The notes beneath the pieces were generated by a model. It was not told the DNA's origin. It saw only the letters and a list, made by a program, of their open reading frames with translations, and ran no database searches. The translations under genes were made by a program, and so were the position numbers. Below, piece after piece: positions 55,230 through 63,611 of a stretch of DNA of 64,000 bases; positions within the stretch are counted from its first letter, which is position 1, and every line of letters begins with the position of its first letter. The stretch is taken from positions 1-64,000 of the forward strand of contig JAFGHO010000034.1 in NCBI GenBank assembly GCA_016930085.1. The letters run 5' to 3'. The stretch comes from Spirochaetales bacterium (GTDB lineage: Bacteria; Spirochaetota; Spirochaetia; SZUA-6; JAFGRV01).

Positions 55230-57098
55230 ATGAAAAAAAAATACTGTATATTCGCGATTCTGGCGCTTGTTTTTACCGCCGGCTCCTGCGGCAATGGCGG
55301 GGGAGAAAAAACGGGGACGGAGCATTACGTGTTCAAAGCCCCCCTTTCTTCCGAGCCGCTTCCCGACGATCTGGTCTGGCTGACAAACGAGGAAGACGAA
55401 ACGTTCGCCTCCCCGGAGGCGAAAAAGGGAGGGACCATGGTCGTGGCCTTATATTCGTTTCCCAATACCTTCCGAATCGTGGGGCCGGACTCGAACAATA
55501 GTTTCGCCACCTATATCAGGGGTAATGACATGTTACCGGTGGGACTCCACCCCAACACGGAAAACATCATCCCCGATCTTGCCACACACTGGGCCTACAA
55601 ACATGACAACAAGACCATGTTTTTCAAACTGAACAGAAAGGCGAGGTGGTCCGACGGCGTTCCCCTGACCGCGCATGATTTTGCCTATACCCTGAAATTC
55701 ATGCGTTCGGAATACATCGTCTCCCCATACTACAATGAAGTATATGCGGAGGATAAATTCGAAGTCATCGTCTATGACGATTATACCTTCGCGATCGTGA
55801 ACAAGGAAAGCGAGGTAACGGAAAGCGACCTTTTTTTCCATGTTAATATGTATCCGACACCATCGCATTTTTACGGCGAACTCGATGAGGATTTTATCGA
55901 GAAATACAACTGGACCTCCGTCCCCAATCCCGGACCGTATCAGATAACCGATTTCGAAAAGGGCCGGAGTATCACCTTCGAACGGAAAAAGGACTGGTGG
56001 GCGAAAGACATGAAATATTACAAAAACAGGTTCAACGTGGATAAAATAATCTTCAAGGTCATCAAGGACCAGAACCTCACCTGGGAATATTTCAAAAAGG
56101 GAGAGCTCGACGTACACGGGGCGACCCACCCCACCTACTATTACGAGAAGACCGATATCGATCTCTTTCATAACGGCTATATCGACAAGATATGGTTTTA
56201 CTTCGATATACGGCAGTCGCCGTGGGGCATGTACCTCAACCGGGACAACGAGCTTTTCAAAACGAACAACCTCCGGTACGCCTTTGCCCATGCCATGAAC
56301 CTGGAACTGGTAAACGAGAAAATTCTCCGCAACGAATACTACCGTCTCGAGCAGGCATTTATCGGGTACGGCAAATACACGAACAACACCATACGGGCGC
56401 GGCGGTTCGATCTCGATAAAGTGGATGCGTACATGAAGGCGGAGGGATGGAAACGCGGCAAGGACGGTATCTGGACCAAAGGCGGCCTCAGTTATTCGGT
56501 GGATGTCACCTACAGCTCGGATCTCGACACCCAGCGCCTCGTTGTCCTGAAAGAGGAGGCGCAGAAGGCCGGTATCGAACTGAAACTCGACAAACTCGAC
56601 GGTTCGGCCGCATACAAGAAGGTCATGGAAAAAAAACACGATGTCGCGGTCTGGGGCTGGACCACGAAGTTCAGGCCGGTTTATTTCCAGCAGTATCTCT
56701 CAGAATACGCGCACAAACCGCAGACAAACAACATCACCAATACCGACGACAAGGCTCTCGATGAGTTGATCGACAAATACCGGTATTCCTATGAAGAAAG
56801 CGAACGGGTAAGGCTTTCCCTGCTGATCCAGGAAAAACTCCACGAAGAATGCTCCTTTGTCCCCTGGTTCATGGTCCCCTATGTCCGGCAGGCTTACTGG
56901 CGGTGGTGGCGGCTGCCGGAACCGCCCGGGACAAAAAGTTCGGACAGCGTTTTCGAACCCTTCGATTCAAGCTTTGGCGGGCTTTTCTGGTACGACGAAA
57001 AAATGCACAGGGAAACCACAGACGCGATGAAATCGGGAAAAACCTTCGAGCCCGCGGAAATCATCGATAAAACCTATATGATGGACATACTGAAATAG
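55230..57098 (+). CDS. Family 5 solute-binding lipoprotein (YejA-like), second copy
   Basis: A 622-residue paralogue of the preceding gene with the same layout: signal plus lipobox (TAGSCGN), FASPEAKKGGTMVVALYSFP, FRIVGPDSNNSF, FERKKDWWAKDMKYYKNRF and NITNTDDKALDELIDKYRYS. The block FAYTLKFMRSEYIVSPYYNE and the C-terminal PYVRQAYWRWWRLPEPPG are nearly the same in both. The two genes are a recent-looking duplication with changes in the middle of the binding region. GGAGG lies before the ATG. The stop is directly followed by the ATPase gene. Two copies suggest two peptide specificities on one pore. Confidence 0.9.
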   Translation: MKKKYCIFAILALVFTAGSCGNGGGEKTGTEHYVFKAPLSSEPLPDDLVWLTNEEDETFASPEAKKGGTMVVALYSFPNTFRIVGPDSNNSFATYIRGNDMLPVGLHPNTENIIPDLATHWAYKHDNKTMFFKLNRKARWSDGVPLTAHDFAYTLKFMRSEYIVSPYYNEVYAEDKFEVIVYDDYTFAIVNKESEVTESDLFFHVNMYPTPSHFYGELDEDFIEKYNWTSVPNPGPYQITDFEKGRSITFERKKDWWAKDMKYYKNRFNVDKIIFKVIKDQNLTWEYFKKGELDVHGATHPTYYYEKTDIDLFHNGYIDKIWFYFDIRQSPWGMYLNRDNELFKTNNLRYAFAHAMNLELVNEKILRNEYYRLEQAFIGYGKYTNNTIRARRFDLDKVDAYMKAEGWKRGKDGIWTKGGLSYSVDVTYSSDLDTQRLVVLKEEAQKAGIELKLDKLDGSAAYKKVMEKKHDVAVWGWTTKFRPVYFQQYLSEYAHKPQTNNITNTDDKALDELIDKYRYSYEESERVRLSLLIQEKLHEECSFVPWFMVPYVRQAYWRWWRLPEPPGTKSSDSVFEPFDSSFGGLFWYDEKMHRETTDAMKSGKTFEPAEIIDKTYMMDILK

Positions 57099-58085
57099 AT
57101 GGATAACGGGTTTATTCTGGAAGTCAGGGGCCTGATCACCTCGTTCAAAACAGAGGCGGGCAAAATCAACGCGGTCGAGGATGTCGGCTTCAGCCTGCGC
57201 AGGGGTAAAACACTCGGGCTTGTCGGCGAATCGGGGTGCGGAAAAAGCGTGACCGCGCTTTCCGTCATGCGCCTGCTGCCGAAGCCCGCGGGAACTATCG
57301 AAGGGGGGAGTGTCGTCTTCGACGGGGAGGACCTCCTCCGGCTGCCACCTGACGCCATGCACCGGATACGGGGCAAACGGATATCGATGATATTCCAGGA
57401 ACCGATGACCGCCCTGAACCCGATTCAGCGTGTGGGAAAACAGCTCGATGAAGTCTATCTCCTGCACAACCCCGGGGTAAAAAAGGAAACGGCAAAGGAA
57501 AGATCCGTCGGTCTGCTCAAAGAGATCGGCCTGCCCGATCCTGAAAAACGGTACACCGAATATCCGCATCAGCTTTCAGGGGGTATGCGGCAGCGGGTGA
57601 TGATCGCCATGGCCATCTCGTGCGAACCGGAAATCCTGATCGCGGACGAACCCACGACGGCCCTGGATGTCACGATCCAGGCACAGATACTCGATATCAT
57701 CAGGCGGCTGCAGGAAACGACCGGCATGTCGATCATATTTATCACCCACGACCTCGGCGTCATCGCCGAGGTCTGCGACGACGTCGTCGTCATGTATGCG
57801 GGTAAAATCGCGGAAACCGCGTCCGCCGTCGAATTATTCTCAAACCCGAGACATCCCTACACGATGGGCCTGCTCTCATCGATTCCGAGACTCGAGAATG
57901 AACGAAAGATAACGCTTCCCGTTATCGAGGGAAGGGTTCCGAGTCTGTACGAACTGCCCGAAGGGTGCCGTTTTCAGAACAGGTGTCCGTATGTCATGGA
58001 TATATGCAGGAAGGACCCTCCCCCGCTCTTCGAGATGGCGGAAAACCATTATGCAAGCTGTTATTATGCGGAAAAACAAAAATGA
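57099..58085 (+). CDS. Peptide ABC transporter ATP-binding protein (OppD/DppD type)
   Basis: A 328-residue ATPase: Walker [21 protein letters not shown], signature [20 protein letters not shown], Walker [19 protein letters not shown] and switch His [12 protein letters not shown]. The C-terminal oligopeptide-specific tail with cysteines ([20 protein letters not shown]) is present. The start ATG directly follows the stop of the second binding protein. It forms a heterodimer with the next gene product. In E. coli Yej the two ATPases are fused as YejF; here they are separate. Confidence 0.93.
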   Translation: MDNGFILEVRGLITSFKTEAGKINAVEDVGFSLRRGKTLGLVGESGCGKSVTALSVMRLLPKPAGTIEGGSVVFDGEDLLRLPPDAMHRIRGKRISMIFQEPMTALNPIQRVGKQLDEVYLLHNPGVKKETAKERSVGLLKEIGLPDPEKRYTEYPHQLSGGMRQRVMIAMAISCEPEILIADEPTTALDVTIQAQILDIIRRLQETTGMSIIFITHDLGVIAEVCDDVVVMYAGKIAETASAVELFSNPRHPYTMGLLSSIPRLENERKITLPVIEGRVPSLYELPEGCRFQNRCPYVMDICRKDPPPLFEMAENHYASCYYAEKQK

Positions 58086-59092
58086 GTGAATATCTGGTTG
58101 AAGTGAAACACCTCAAAACATATTTCCCCATTATGGGCGGCGTGTTCTGGCACGAGGTCGGGAAAATTTATGCGGTCGACGATGTGTCGTTCACGATCCG
58201 GGAAGGAGAAACCCTCGGACTGGTTGGTGAATCGGGATGCGGAAAAACCACGCTGGGAAGAACGATCGACTACCTCTACAAGGCGACCGGAGGAGACGTT
58301 CTTTTTCAGGGAAGAAACATTTTTACCCTGAAGAAAAAGGAACTGTACACCCTGCGGCGAAACATGCAGATGATCTTTCAGGATCCCTTCGAGTCCCTGA
58401 ATCCCCGTCATACGATAGGCGCCATACTTGAAGAACCGTTTCTCATCCATTCGATCGGAACAAGACAGGAACGGAAAAAACAGATCTCGAGTCTTTTGGA
58501 ACAGGTCGGTCTGCCGCCCGATGTATTGCAGCGGTACCCCCACGAGTTCAGCGGCGGACAAAGGCAGCGGATCGGTATCGCGCGGGCTCTGACGTTACAG
58601 CCGAAACTGATCATCTGCGACGAACCCGTTTCCGCCCTGGATGTCTCCATCCAGTCGCAGATACTCAACCTGCTTGTCAGGCTGCAGGAAACGTTCAAAC
58701 TGACGTATCTGTTTATCGCCCACGATCTCGCGGTGGTCAAATATATTTCGGACAGAATCGCGGTTATGTACCTGGGTAAAATCGTCGAATTGACGGGTGC
58801 GGACGAAATATACCGGCACCCCGTTCATCCATATACACAGGCGCTTATATCGGCGATTCCCGTTCCGGACCCCGTTATCTCAAAAGCCAAACAAAGACGG
58901 ATATTGAAAGGCGATGTGCCTTCTTCCAGCAACCCGCCGCCCGGCTGCCGTTTTCATACGAGATGTCCCATGGTCATCGATGTATGCCGGGAGAAAGAAC
59001 CGCCGCTTCTTCCCGTCGATTCCGAAAAAAGCCACAAGCACCTGGTTGCCTGCCACAGGGCGGAAGAGATCGTCAAGGCGGCTTCAACCTGA
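58082..59092 (+). CDS. Peptide ABC transporter ATP-binding protein (OppF/DppF type)
   Basis: A 336-residue ATPase: Walker [41 protein letters not shown] signature, Walker B LIICDEPVSALDVSIQSQ and YLFIAHDLAVVKYISD. The C-terminal tail has GCRFHTRCPMVIDVCREKEP. It starts in the stop of the previous gene (ATGA overlap); the longer upstream reading is inside that gene. Last of the six-gene transporter operon; it converges with speE. Confidence 0.93.
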   Translation: MSEYLVEVKHLKTYFPIMGGVFWHEVGKIYAVDDVSFTIREGETLGLVGESGCGKTTLGRTIDYLYKATGGDVLFQGRNIFTLKKKELYTLRRNMQMIFQDPFESLNPRHTIGAILEEPFLIHSIGTRQERKKQISSLLEQVGLPPDVLQRYPHEFSGGQRQRIGIARALTLQPKLIICDEPVSALDVSIQSQILNLLVRLQETFKLTYLFIAHDLAVVKYISDRIAVMYLGKIVELTGADEIYRHPVHPYTQALISAIPVPDPVISKAKQRRILKGDVPSSSNPPPGCRFHTRCPMVIDVCREKEPPLLPVDSEKSHKHLVACHRAEEIVKAAST

Positions 59093-59115
59093 GAGTACCG
59101 GGAAGCCGCTGTCCC

Positions 59116-59940
59116 TCATCCCCCGACATCCTCTTTCATGAATTCGGGAAGAGTGAATGACGCCCTGTGAATCTCCGTGGAATAATAACGGAGGCCGGAA
59201 ATCGAACACGGATGTATATTCTCGAGGGGATGATATTTCCTGGAACAGAGGGAAAATCCTATTGTCCCCGAAGGGTAGGTCGGCACCAGGGCGTAATAAT
59301 AACAGGCGACCGGAAACAGGGTTTTGTTAAAGGAAAAAAGGTTCCTGATTGTCTTCCTGTCGTAATACATGCTTTCCGATTGCGTCACCGCGATCCCTTC
59401 AGGCGCCAGGGCTTCCTTCATGTTTTCATAAAAACGTCTGGTAAAGAGCTGTTCGCCCGGCCCTTCGGGATCCGTTGAATCAACGATGATCACGTCATAA
59501 TACCCCGGTTTCTCCCTGATGTACTCCGTCCCGTCCCTGCATACAATGCTGACGCGCGGGTCGGCAAGGGATGAGGAAATTGCCGGGAGGTGCCTTTGTG
59601 ACAATTTGATGACTTCTTCATCAATGTCGCAGAGAACGACCTCCCTCACCCCATGCTTGAGTACTTCGCGAACCGTTCCGCCGTCCCCGCCCCCGATCAC
59701 CAGAACCTTCCCGGGAGCGGGGTGCGTGTGAAGCGGCACATGGGCGATCATTTCATGATAGGCGAACTCATCAAATTCGGTGAGCATGATTACGCCGTCG
59801 ATAAGCATCAATTTCCCGAAGCACTCCGTTTCATATATTACTATTTCCTGAAACTGCGATTTTACGCGTTCGATTTCTTTCCTGACCTGAATCGAGATCG
59901 TCCGGCCTTTCCGTACGTCCCAGGCATCCTGAATCCACAT
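59116..59940 (-). CDS. speE: Spermidine synthase
   Basis: A 274-residue aminopropyltransferase that adds the aminopropyl group of decarboxylated AdoMet to putrescine. Motifs: ETECFGKLMLIDGVIMLTEF, YHEMIAHVPLHTHPAPGKVL, GGGDGGTVREVLKHGVREVV, and YDVIIVDSTDPEGPGEQLFT (catalytic Asp and gate region). It is the last gene of a leftward unit behind speD and a SpeD-like gene, 15 bases after the latter. The combination makes spermidine. Confidence 0.95.
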   Translation of the reverse strand: MWIQDAWDVRKGRTISIQVRKEIERVKSQFQEIVIYETECFGKLMLIDGVIMLTEFDEFAYHEMIAHVPLHTHPAPGKVLVIGGGDGGTVREVLKHGVREVVLCDIDEEVIKLSQRHLPAISSSLADPRVSIVCRDGTEYIREKPGYYDVIIVDSTDPEGPGEQLFTRRFYENMKEALAPEGIAVTQSESMYYDRKTIRNLFSFNKTLFPVACYYYALVPTYPSGTIGFSLCSRKYHPLENIHPCSISGLRYYSTEIHRASFTLPEFMKEDVGG

Positions 59941-59955
59941 TACCGCTATTATCCC

Positions 59956-60399
59956 CTAACGTCTCAGATTCAACTGCATCGTGTAGTCGCCCGCGGAGAA
60001 ATAACTCCTTGTAAACTCGGCGGCGGCGTACGGATTGTAAAATTTACACGAAAATATATCGATATACGCGCTGTTGGTCAGATTGGCGAAGTGCCCCGAT
60101 ATCAATGACGTCTCGATAAGCTGCGTCATGGAAAGACCGGCCACCCGCTCGTCCTCTCCAAAATTGACGACCACACATTCTCCGAACCTTCTCATCTCGA
60201 TCAGCGAACAGAGCTGCACGACATACTCTTTTACCGCTTCAGGATCCCTTATCGTTTTGGAATCGCACTCGTGTAAATCAATACACGATAAAAGGCCCCA
60301 CGCACCGGTTTCGACAAACCGGGCTTTGAGTTCCTCGTAACCGAGGAGCTTTTCGTTCGGGATAGATTGATTAAATCGTATCATCGTTTCCATCAGCAT
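59956..60399 (-). CDS. AdoMet decarboxylase paralogue lacking the pyruvoyl serine
   Basis: A 147-residue protein whose core matches the neighbouring SpeD: LLSCIDLHECDSKTIRD against LLIELYNCDSGIIND, and GHFANLTNSAYIDIFSC against SHFSIHTWPEYGYCALDIFTC. In SpeD the cleavage serine (ESH) precedes this block; here it is Gly (S-G-H-F), four residues are deleted, and the His of SIH is lost, while the later Cys is kept. Self-cleavage to a pyruvoyl group is therefore not expected. The gene lies between speD (seven-base overlap) and speE, so it probably acts with SpeD, for example as an allosteric or structural partner. Also possible: a binding protein of another kind. Confidence 0.8.
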   Translation of the reverse strand: MLMETMIRFNQSIPNEKLLGYEELKARFVETGAWGLLSCIDLHECDSKTIRDPEAVKEYVVQLCSLIEMRRFGECVVVNFGEDERVAGLSMTQLIETSLISGHFANLTNSAYIDIFSCKFYNPYAAAEFTRSYFSAGDYTMQLNLRR

Positions 60400-60785
60400 A
60401 ACTCCACAGGCTTGTGTAAAAGCTTCTCTTTTGGAATATCCAGAGTTCCCCGTTTAACCTCCATGATAGAGAGAGAACCTGCGCAAAACTCTTCTTTTAA
60501 ATACTCGACCGCCCGAGCGCTATCCATCTCATCGCCACAAGTGAATATGTCCAGCGCACAATATCCATATTCTGGCCATGTATGAATAGAGAAATGGGAT
60601 TCGGCAATAACCACGACGCCGCTTATCCCGTGCGGATTGAACTGGTGAAATACCGGCTGTATTACCGTCGCCCCGGCTACTCTCACCGCCTCAAGCATAA
60701 CACTCTGGATTCTCCTTAAATCATTAATGATTCCAGAATCACAATTGTACAATTCAATTAACAAGTGATTCCCTAATGCCTTCAT
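60393..60785 (-). CDS. speD: S-adenosylmethionine decarboxylase, class 1b
   Basis: A 130-residue proenzyme that self-cleaves to form a pyruvoyl group and decarboxylates AdoMet for spermidine synthesis. The site is AESHFSIHTWPEYG: Ser63 (cleavage after Glu62), His68 and, further on, Cys83 in DIFTCGDEM, the same residue numbers as in the Thermotoga class 1b enzyme. AAGGAGG lies upstream of the ATG at 60785; a nearby ATG at 60790 meets a stop at once. It overlaps the SpeD-like gene by seven bases. Confidence 0.95.
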   Translation of the reverse strand: MKALGNHLLIELYNCDSGIINDLRRIQSVMLEAVRVAGATVIQPVFHQFNPHGISGVVVIAESHFSIHTWPEYGYCALDIFTCGDEMDSARAVEYLKEEFCAGSLSIMEVKRGTLDIPKEKLLHKPVELC

Positions 60786-60940
60786 TCCATTCGAGCCTCC
60801 TTAAAATGAAAATAGATTAAAATTAAAAAAGGAAATAAGGTTATACCATAAATAAAAAAATTAATAAAGATATATTGCATTTATTTTTAATATTTATTCT
60901 ACATCGCTTTTGGAGGGAATTTTAAAAAAAAAGCACTCCA

Positions 60941-63202
60941 TTAAAACCATCGCTTTGTAATGGAAGCGATGCCCTTTGCCTCATTGACGATCACGAGCGA
61001 TTGATTGTAACGATGCGCGATCTTTTCCTGGAAAGAGAGTTTTTTCACGTTATAGCTATGTTTACGGGCAATAATCCCGAGAACGAGCAAATCATGCCCT
61101 TCAGCCTCTTCCAGAACCGCCTTGGTATTGTCCTGTATCGTCGTCATTTTTGCTTTGATGCCGGATCTCTCCGTTTTTCTGATAAGTTCTTTAACGTACC
61201 GCTCGGACGGCATGTCCTTATTGCTTCCCCGCAAAAGGAGAAGGGTGATTTCCCCTTCAGATTCAGTGAGGCTGTCGGCGATTCGCAGGGCATAACCGTC
61301 ATTCGAAGATCCGAAAATCGGGACGAGAACTCTATAGAATTTCCTGTTGCCGCAATCCTTCAGAATGACAATATCACAGGGACTGCGGGATATCACTTTG
61401 TCGAGGGTGCTTCCCATGACAAACCGCTTGTCCACCCTGCTGCCGTGCCATCCCATAATGAGAAGATCGACCCTTTTCTCCCTCACAGCGCTCACGATAC
61501 CGCGGGCTATGTTTCTGCAATGCCTGACCGCCGTGGTGACGGGAAAACGGGGCATAAGATAAAGCATTGCCTCGACAATCCCCTCTTTCCCCTCGAGTAC
61601 GTACTTTTCAGCATCACTCAGGGCAATCTGATCCGGTACCGCGACCATATGAAGGAGATCGATCCGGGCGTCCCGGTTTCTGCTGAGTTTTATCGTCGTG
61701 CCGACGAGAGAAAGGGCGTTATTCGGATTCGCGATGGGCACCATCACACGGTATTTGTCTCCCGCCGGTTCCTCGATTTCCTCTTCTATGACGACGATCT
61801 CACTCTCCGAAGGGACGACCCGCGATTTCGAATAAAAATGGTAGATAACGATTCCCGCAGCAATCCAGCACGGGGCGATAATCCATGCGAGCCAACTCAT
61901 GTGAATGAGAAAAACGGCAAGCAACGCCTGTGCGCCTATCGCCAGGAGGGGAAACAAAGGGAAAAAAGGCATGACAAAGCCGTAGGTGAGTTCATCGCCC
62001 ATGTTGAGTCTGATCCGTATCACGCAAATATTGACGAGGAAAAAAAGAAAGAGAAACATGATACTCGCACTCGAGGCGACATCCTTGGTAGGAAGCAGCA
62101 CCGCATTACAAAGAATGATGACCCCTGAAAAAACAAGCGCATACGAGGGTGTTTTTCTCTTTTTGGAAATCTTCGCAAAAACGGCGGGAAGCATTCTGTC
62201 CCGGCCCAAAGCGTATGAAGCGCGGGCGGCGGAAAATATCGTCGCGTTCAGTGCCGATGTCGAGGCAAAAATAACGGCAAGGGTAAGGAAGAAATTACCG
62301 AACGGGAAAAGCCTTTCAATCGCCTTTTTGAATCCCATCTCGCCGAACTGCCCTATCCATTCCCATACGGGAAAGGTTATATCCGGATGGTTCGCGTTCA
62401 CCGCAACGACCGAAGCGAAACTTACCAGAATATAGGTAATCCCGACAATAAAAACCGAATAGATCATCGCTTTCGGCAGGTTTTTCCGCGGGGCGATCGC
62501 TTCATCGCCGGCCTGGGAAATCACCTCGAATCCCTCGAAAGCGACATAGGTAAATCCCATCGCGATAAATAAATTAAGCCAGCCTTTCGGCATGAAGGGT
62601 TTGAAGTTGAGAAGCCGCTCGGGATTGGTCGCGGCAATATAAAGACCGACACCTCCGATAAACAGAAGAAAAATGGTTTGACCGAGGGTCATAACGGCAC
62701 CGATAAACCCGGTTTCCGAGGCGCCGCGGTAATTGATATAAATAAAAAAAAGCGCGATCAGAATCGTCACACCCTTTTCAAGACAGGGACCCAAGGAAAG
62801 GGGCAGCCAGAAAAGGAGACCGAGGTCTTTCAGGTATTCCAGCGTATATTTTGAAAAGGTGATCGCGTAGATGCTTCCCGCGACACTCGATGCAAACCAT
62901 TCGATCCAGCCGGCGCTAAAGCTTATTCCCCTTCCGAACCCGATGCGAGCAAAATTATACGCGCCGCCCGCCCGGGGGACGGCGGAGCTGAGTTCGGCGT
63001 ATGAAAAAGCCGTTCCCGTTGCCAGTATCGTATTGAGGGCGAACGTGAGAACGATCCCGCCGGGTCCGACAAAGGGTATCGCCTTACCGATTCCCAGAAA
63101 CACTCCGGCGCCGATCATCATACCGATGCCCATCATGGTCAGCTGGAAAAGGGTGAGTTCCCTCGAAAGCTCGTACGTTACCTTATGAGGATTTTCCGCC
63201 AT
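60941..63202 (-). CDS. APC-family amino acid permease with two Usp domains
   Basis: The N-terminal about 470 residues form a twelve-span APC permease: ELTLFQLTMMGIGMMIGAGV at the first helix and AFEGFEVISQAGDEAIAPRK in the conserved loop after helix 6. The C-terminal 280 residues hold two universal stress protein domains. The first keeps the ATP-binding pattern G-2x-G-9x-G-S (GWHGSRVDKRFVMGS); the second lacks it (LGIIARKHSYN). Usp domains on permeases probably sense nucleotides or stress and tune transport. Substrate unknown. The small membrane protein gene overlaps its start by 20 bases. Confidence 0.9.
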   Translation of the reverse strand: MAENPHKVTYELSRELTLFQLTMMGIGMMIGAGVFLGIGKAIPFVGPGGIVLTFALNTILATGTAFSYAELSSAVPRAGGAYNFARIGFGRGISFSAGWIEWFASSVAGSIYAITFSKYTLEYLKDLGLLFWLPLSLGPCLEKGVTILIALFFIYINYRGASETGFIGAVMTLGQTIFLLFIGGVGLYIAATNPERLLNFKPFMPKGWLNLFIAMGFTYVAFEGFEVISQAGDEAIAPRKNLPKAMIYSVFIVGITYILVSFASVVAVNANHPDITFPVWEWIGQFGEMGFKKAIERLFPFGNFFLTLAVIFASTSALNATIFSAARASYALGRDRMLPAVFAKISKKRKTPSYALVFSGVIILCNAVLLPTKDVASSASIMFLFLFFLVNICVIRIRLNMGDELTYGFVMPFFPLFPLLAIGAQALLAVFLIHMSWLAWIIAPCWIAAGIVIYHFYSKSRVVPSESEIVVIEEEIEEPAGDKYRVMVPIANPNNALSLVGTTIKLSRNRDARIDLLHMVAVPDQIALSDAEKYVLEGKEGIVEAMLYLMPRFPVTTAVRHCRNIARGIVSAVREKRVDLLIMGWHGSRVDKRFVMGSTLDKVISRSPCDIVILKDCGNRKFYRVLVPIFGSSNDGYALRIADSLTESEGEITLLLLRGSNKDMPSERYVKELIRKTERSGIKAKMTTIQDNTKAVLEEAEGHDLLVLGIIARKHSYNVKKLSFQEKIAHRYNQSLVIVNEAKGIASITKRWF

Positions 63203-63347
63203 AGATTTCCTTCATGATTTCCCGTAACGAGGTTATTTTTTTTCCCGCGATGGTATTAATAATGAAACGGCTGTACAGGAGTAGAAACACCAATAATCCG
63301 AGTGCCAGAGACAATATGATAATACCGGCGACAATGTCTACATTCAT
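63183..63347 (-). CDS. Small membrane protein (54 residues)
   Basis: A 54-residue frame with one membrane helix near the N-terminus (VDIVAGIIILSLALGLLVFL) and a basic, Lys-rich tail (GKKITSLREIMKEIYGGKSS). GGGGGAATAC stands just before the ATG at 63347. It overlaps the first 20 bases of the permease gene in another frame, so the two are probably translationally coupled and the small protein may be a regulatory subunit of the permease. Not recognised as a known family. Confidence 0.65.
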   Translation of the reverse strand: MNVDIVAGIIILSLALGLLVFLLLYSRFIINTIAGKKITSLREIMKEIYGGKSS

Positions 63348-63399
63348 GTATTCCCCCGCCCATCATAGCGTACAATCGAATTTCATTTCAAGTATATAA

Positions 63400-63524
63400 G
63401 GGCACCTTTAAAAACTATTTTTATGACTTATATATTTCATGTCACCTATAGAAAACAGAATAGAAACACAACGGTTATTATAATTCTTTATAAAAGAAAA
63501 AAATAGTTTTTGCTTTAGGTGCCC
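63400..63524. repeat. MITE-like inverted-repeat element with GGGCACCT ends
   Basis: The left end GGGCACCTTTAAAAACTATT (63400-) and the right end read on the other strand (GGGCACCTAAAGCAAAAACT) are inverted repeats of about 25 bp flanking about 75 bases of AT-rich sequence without a real gene. The termini share GGGCAC and TAAAAAC with the hairpin at 5018-5060. It looks like a non-autonomous transposable element or a decayed IS end pair. Confidence 0.65.
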
Positions 63525-63552
63525 TTGCGTGTATAAGGAAATATTTTGTGGT

Positions 63553-63588
63553 TCTAAAAACCTGTCAAGCAGGTTTTTAGAAGTGCCC
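63553..63588. repeat. Second hairpin repeat, partial copy
   Basis: TCTAAAAACCTGTCAAGCAG followed by GTTTTTAGAAGTGCCC is a near copy of the hairpin at 5018-5060, sharing the CTAAAAACCTG arm and the AAGTGCCC end, but the GGGCAC of the left end is missing. It lies 28 bases from the MITE-like element. Confidence 0.65.
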
Positions 63589-63611
63589 ATAAATGCATCA
63601 AAAAAAGACGG

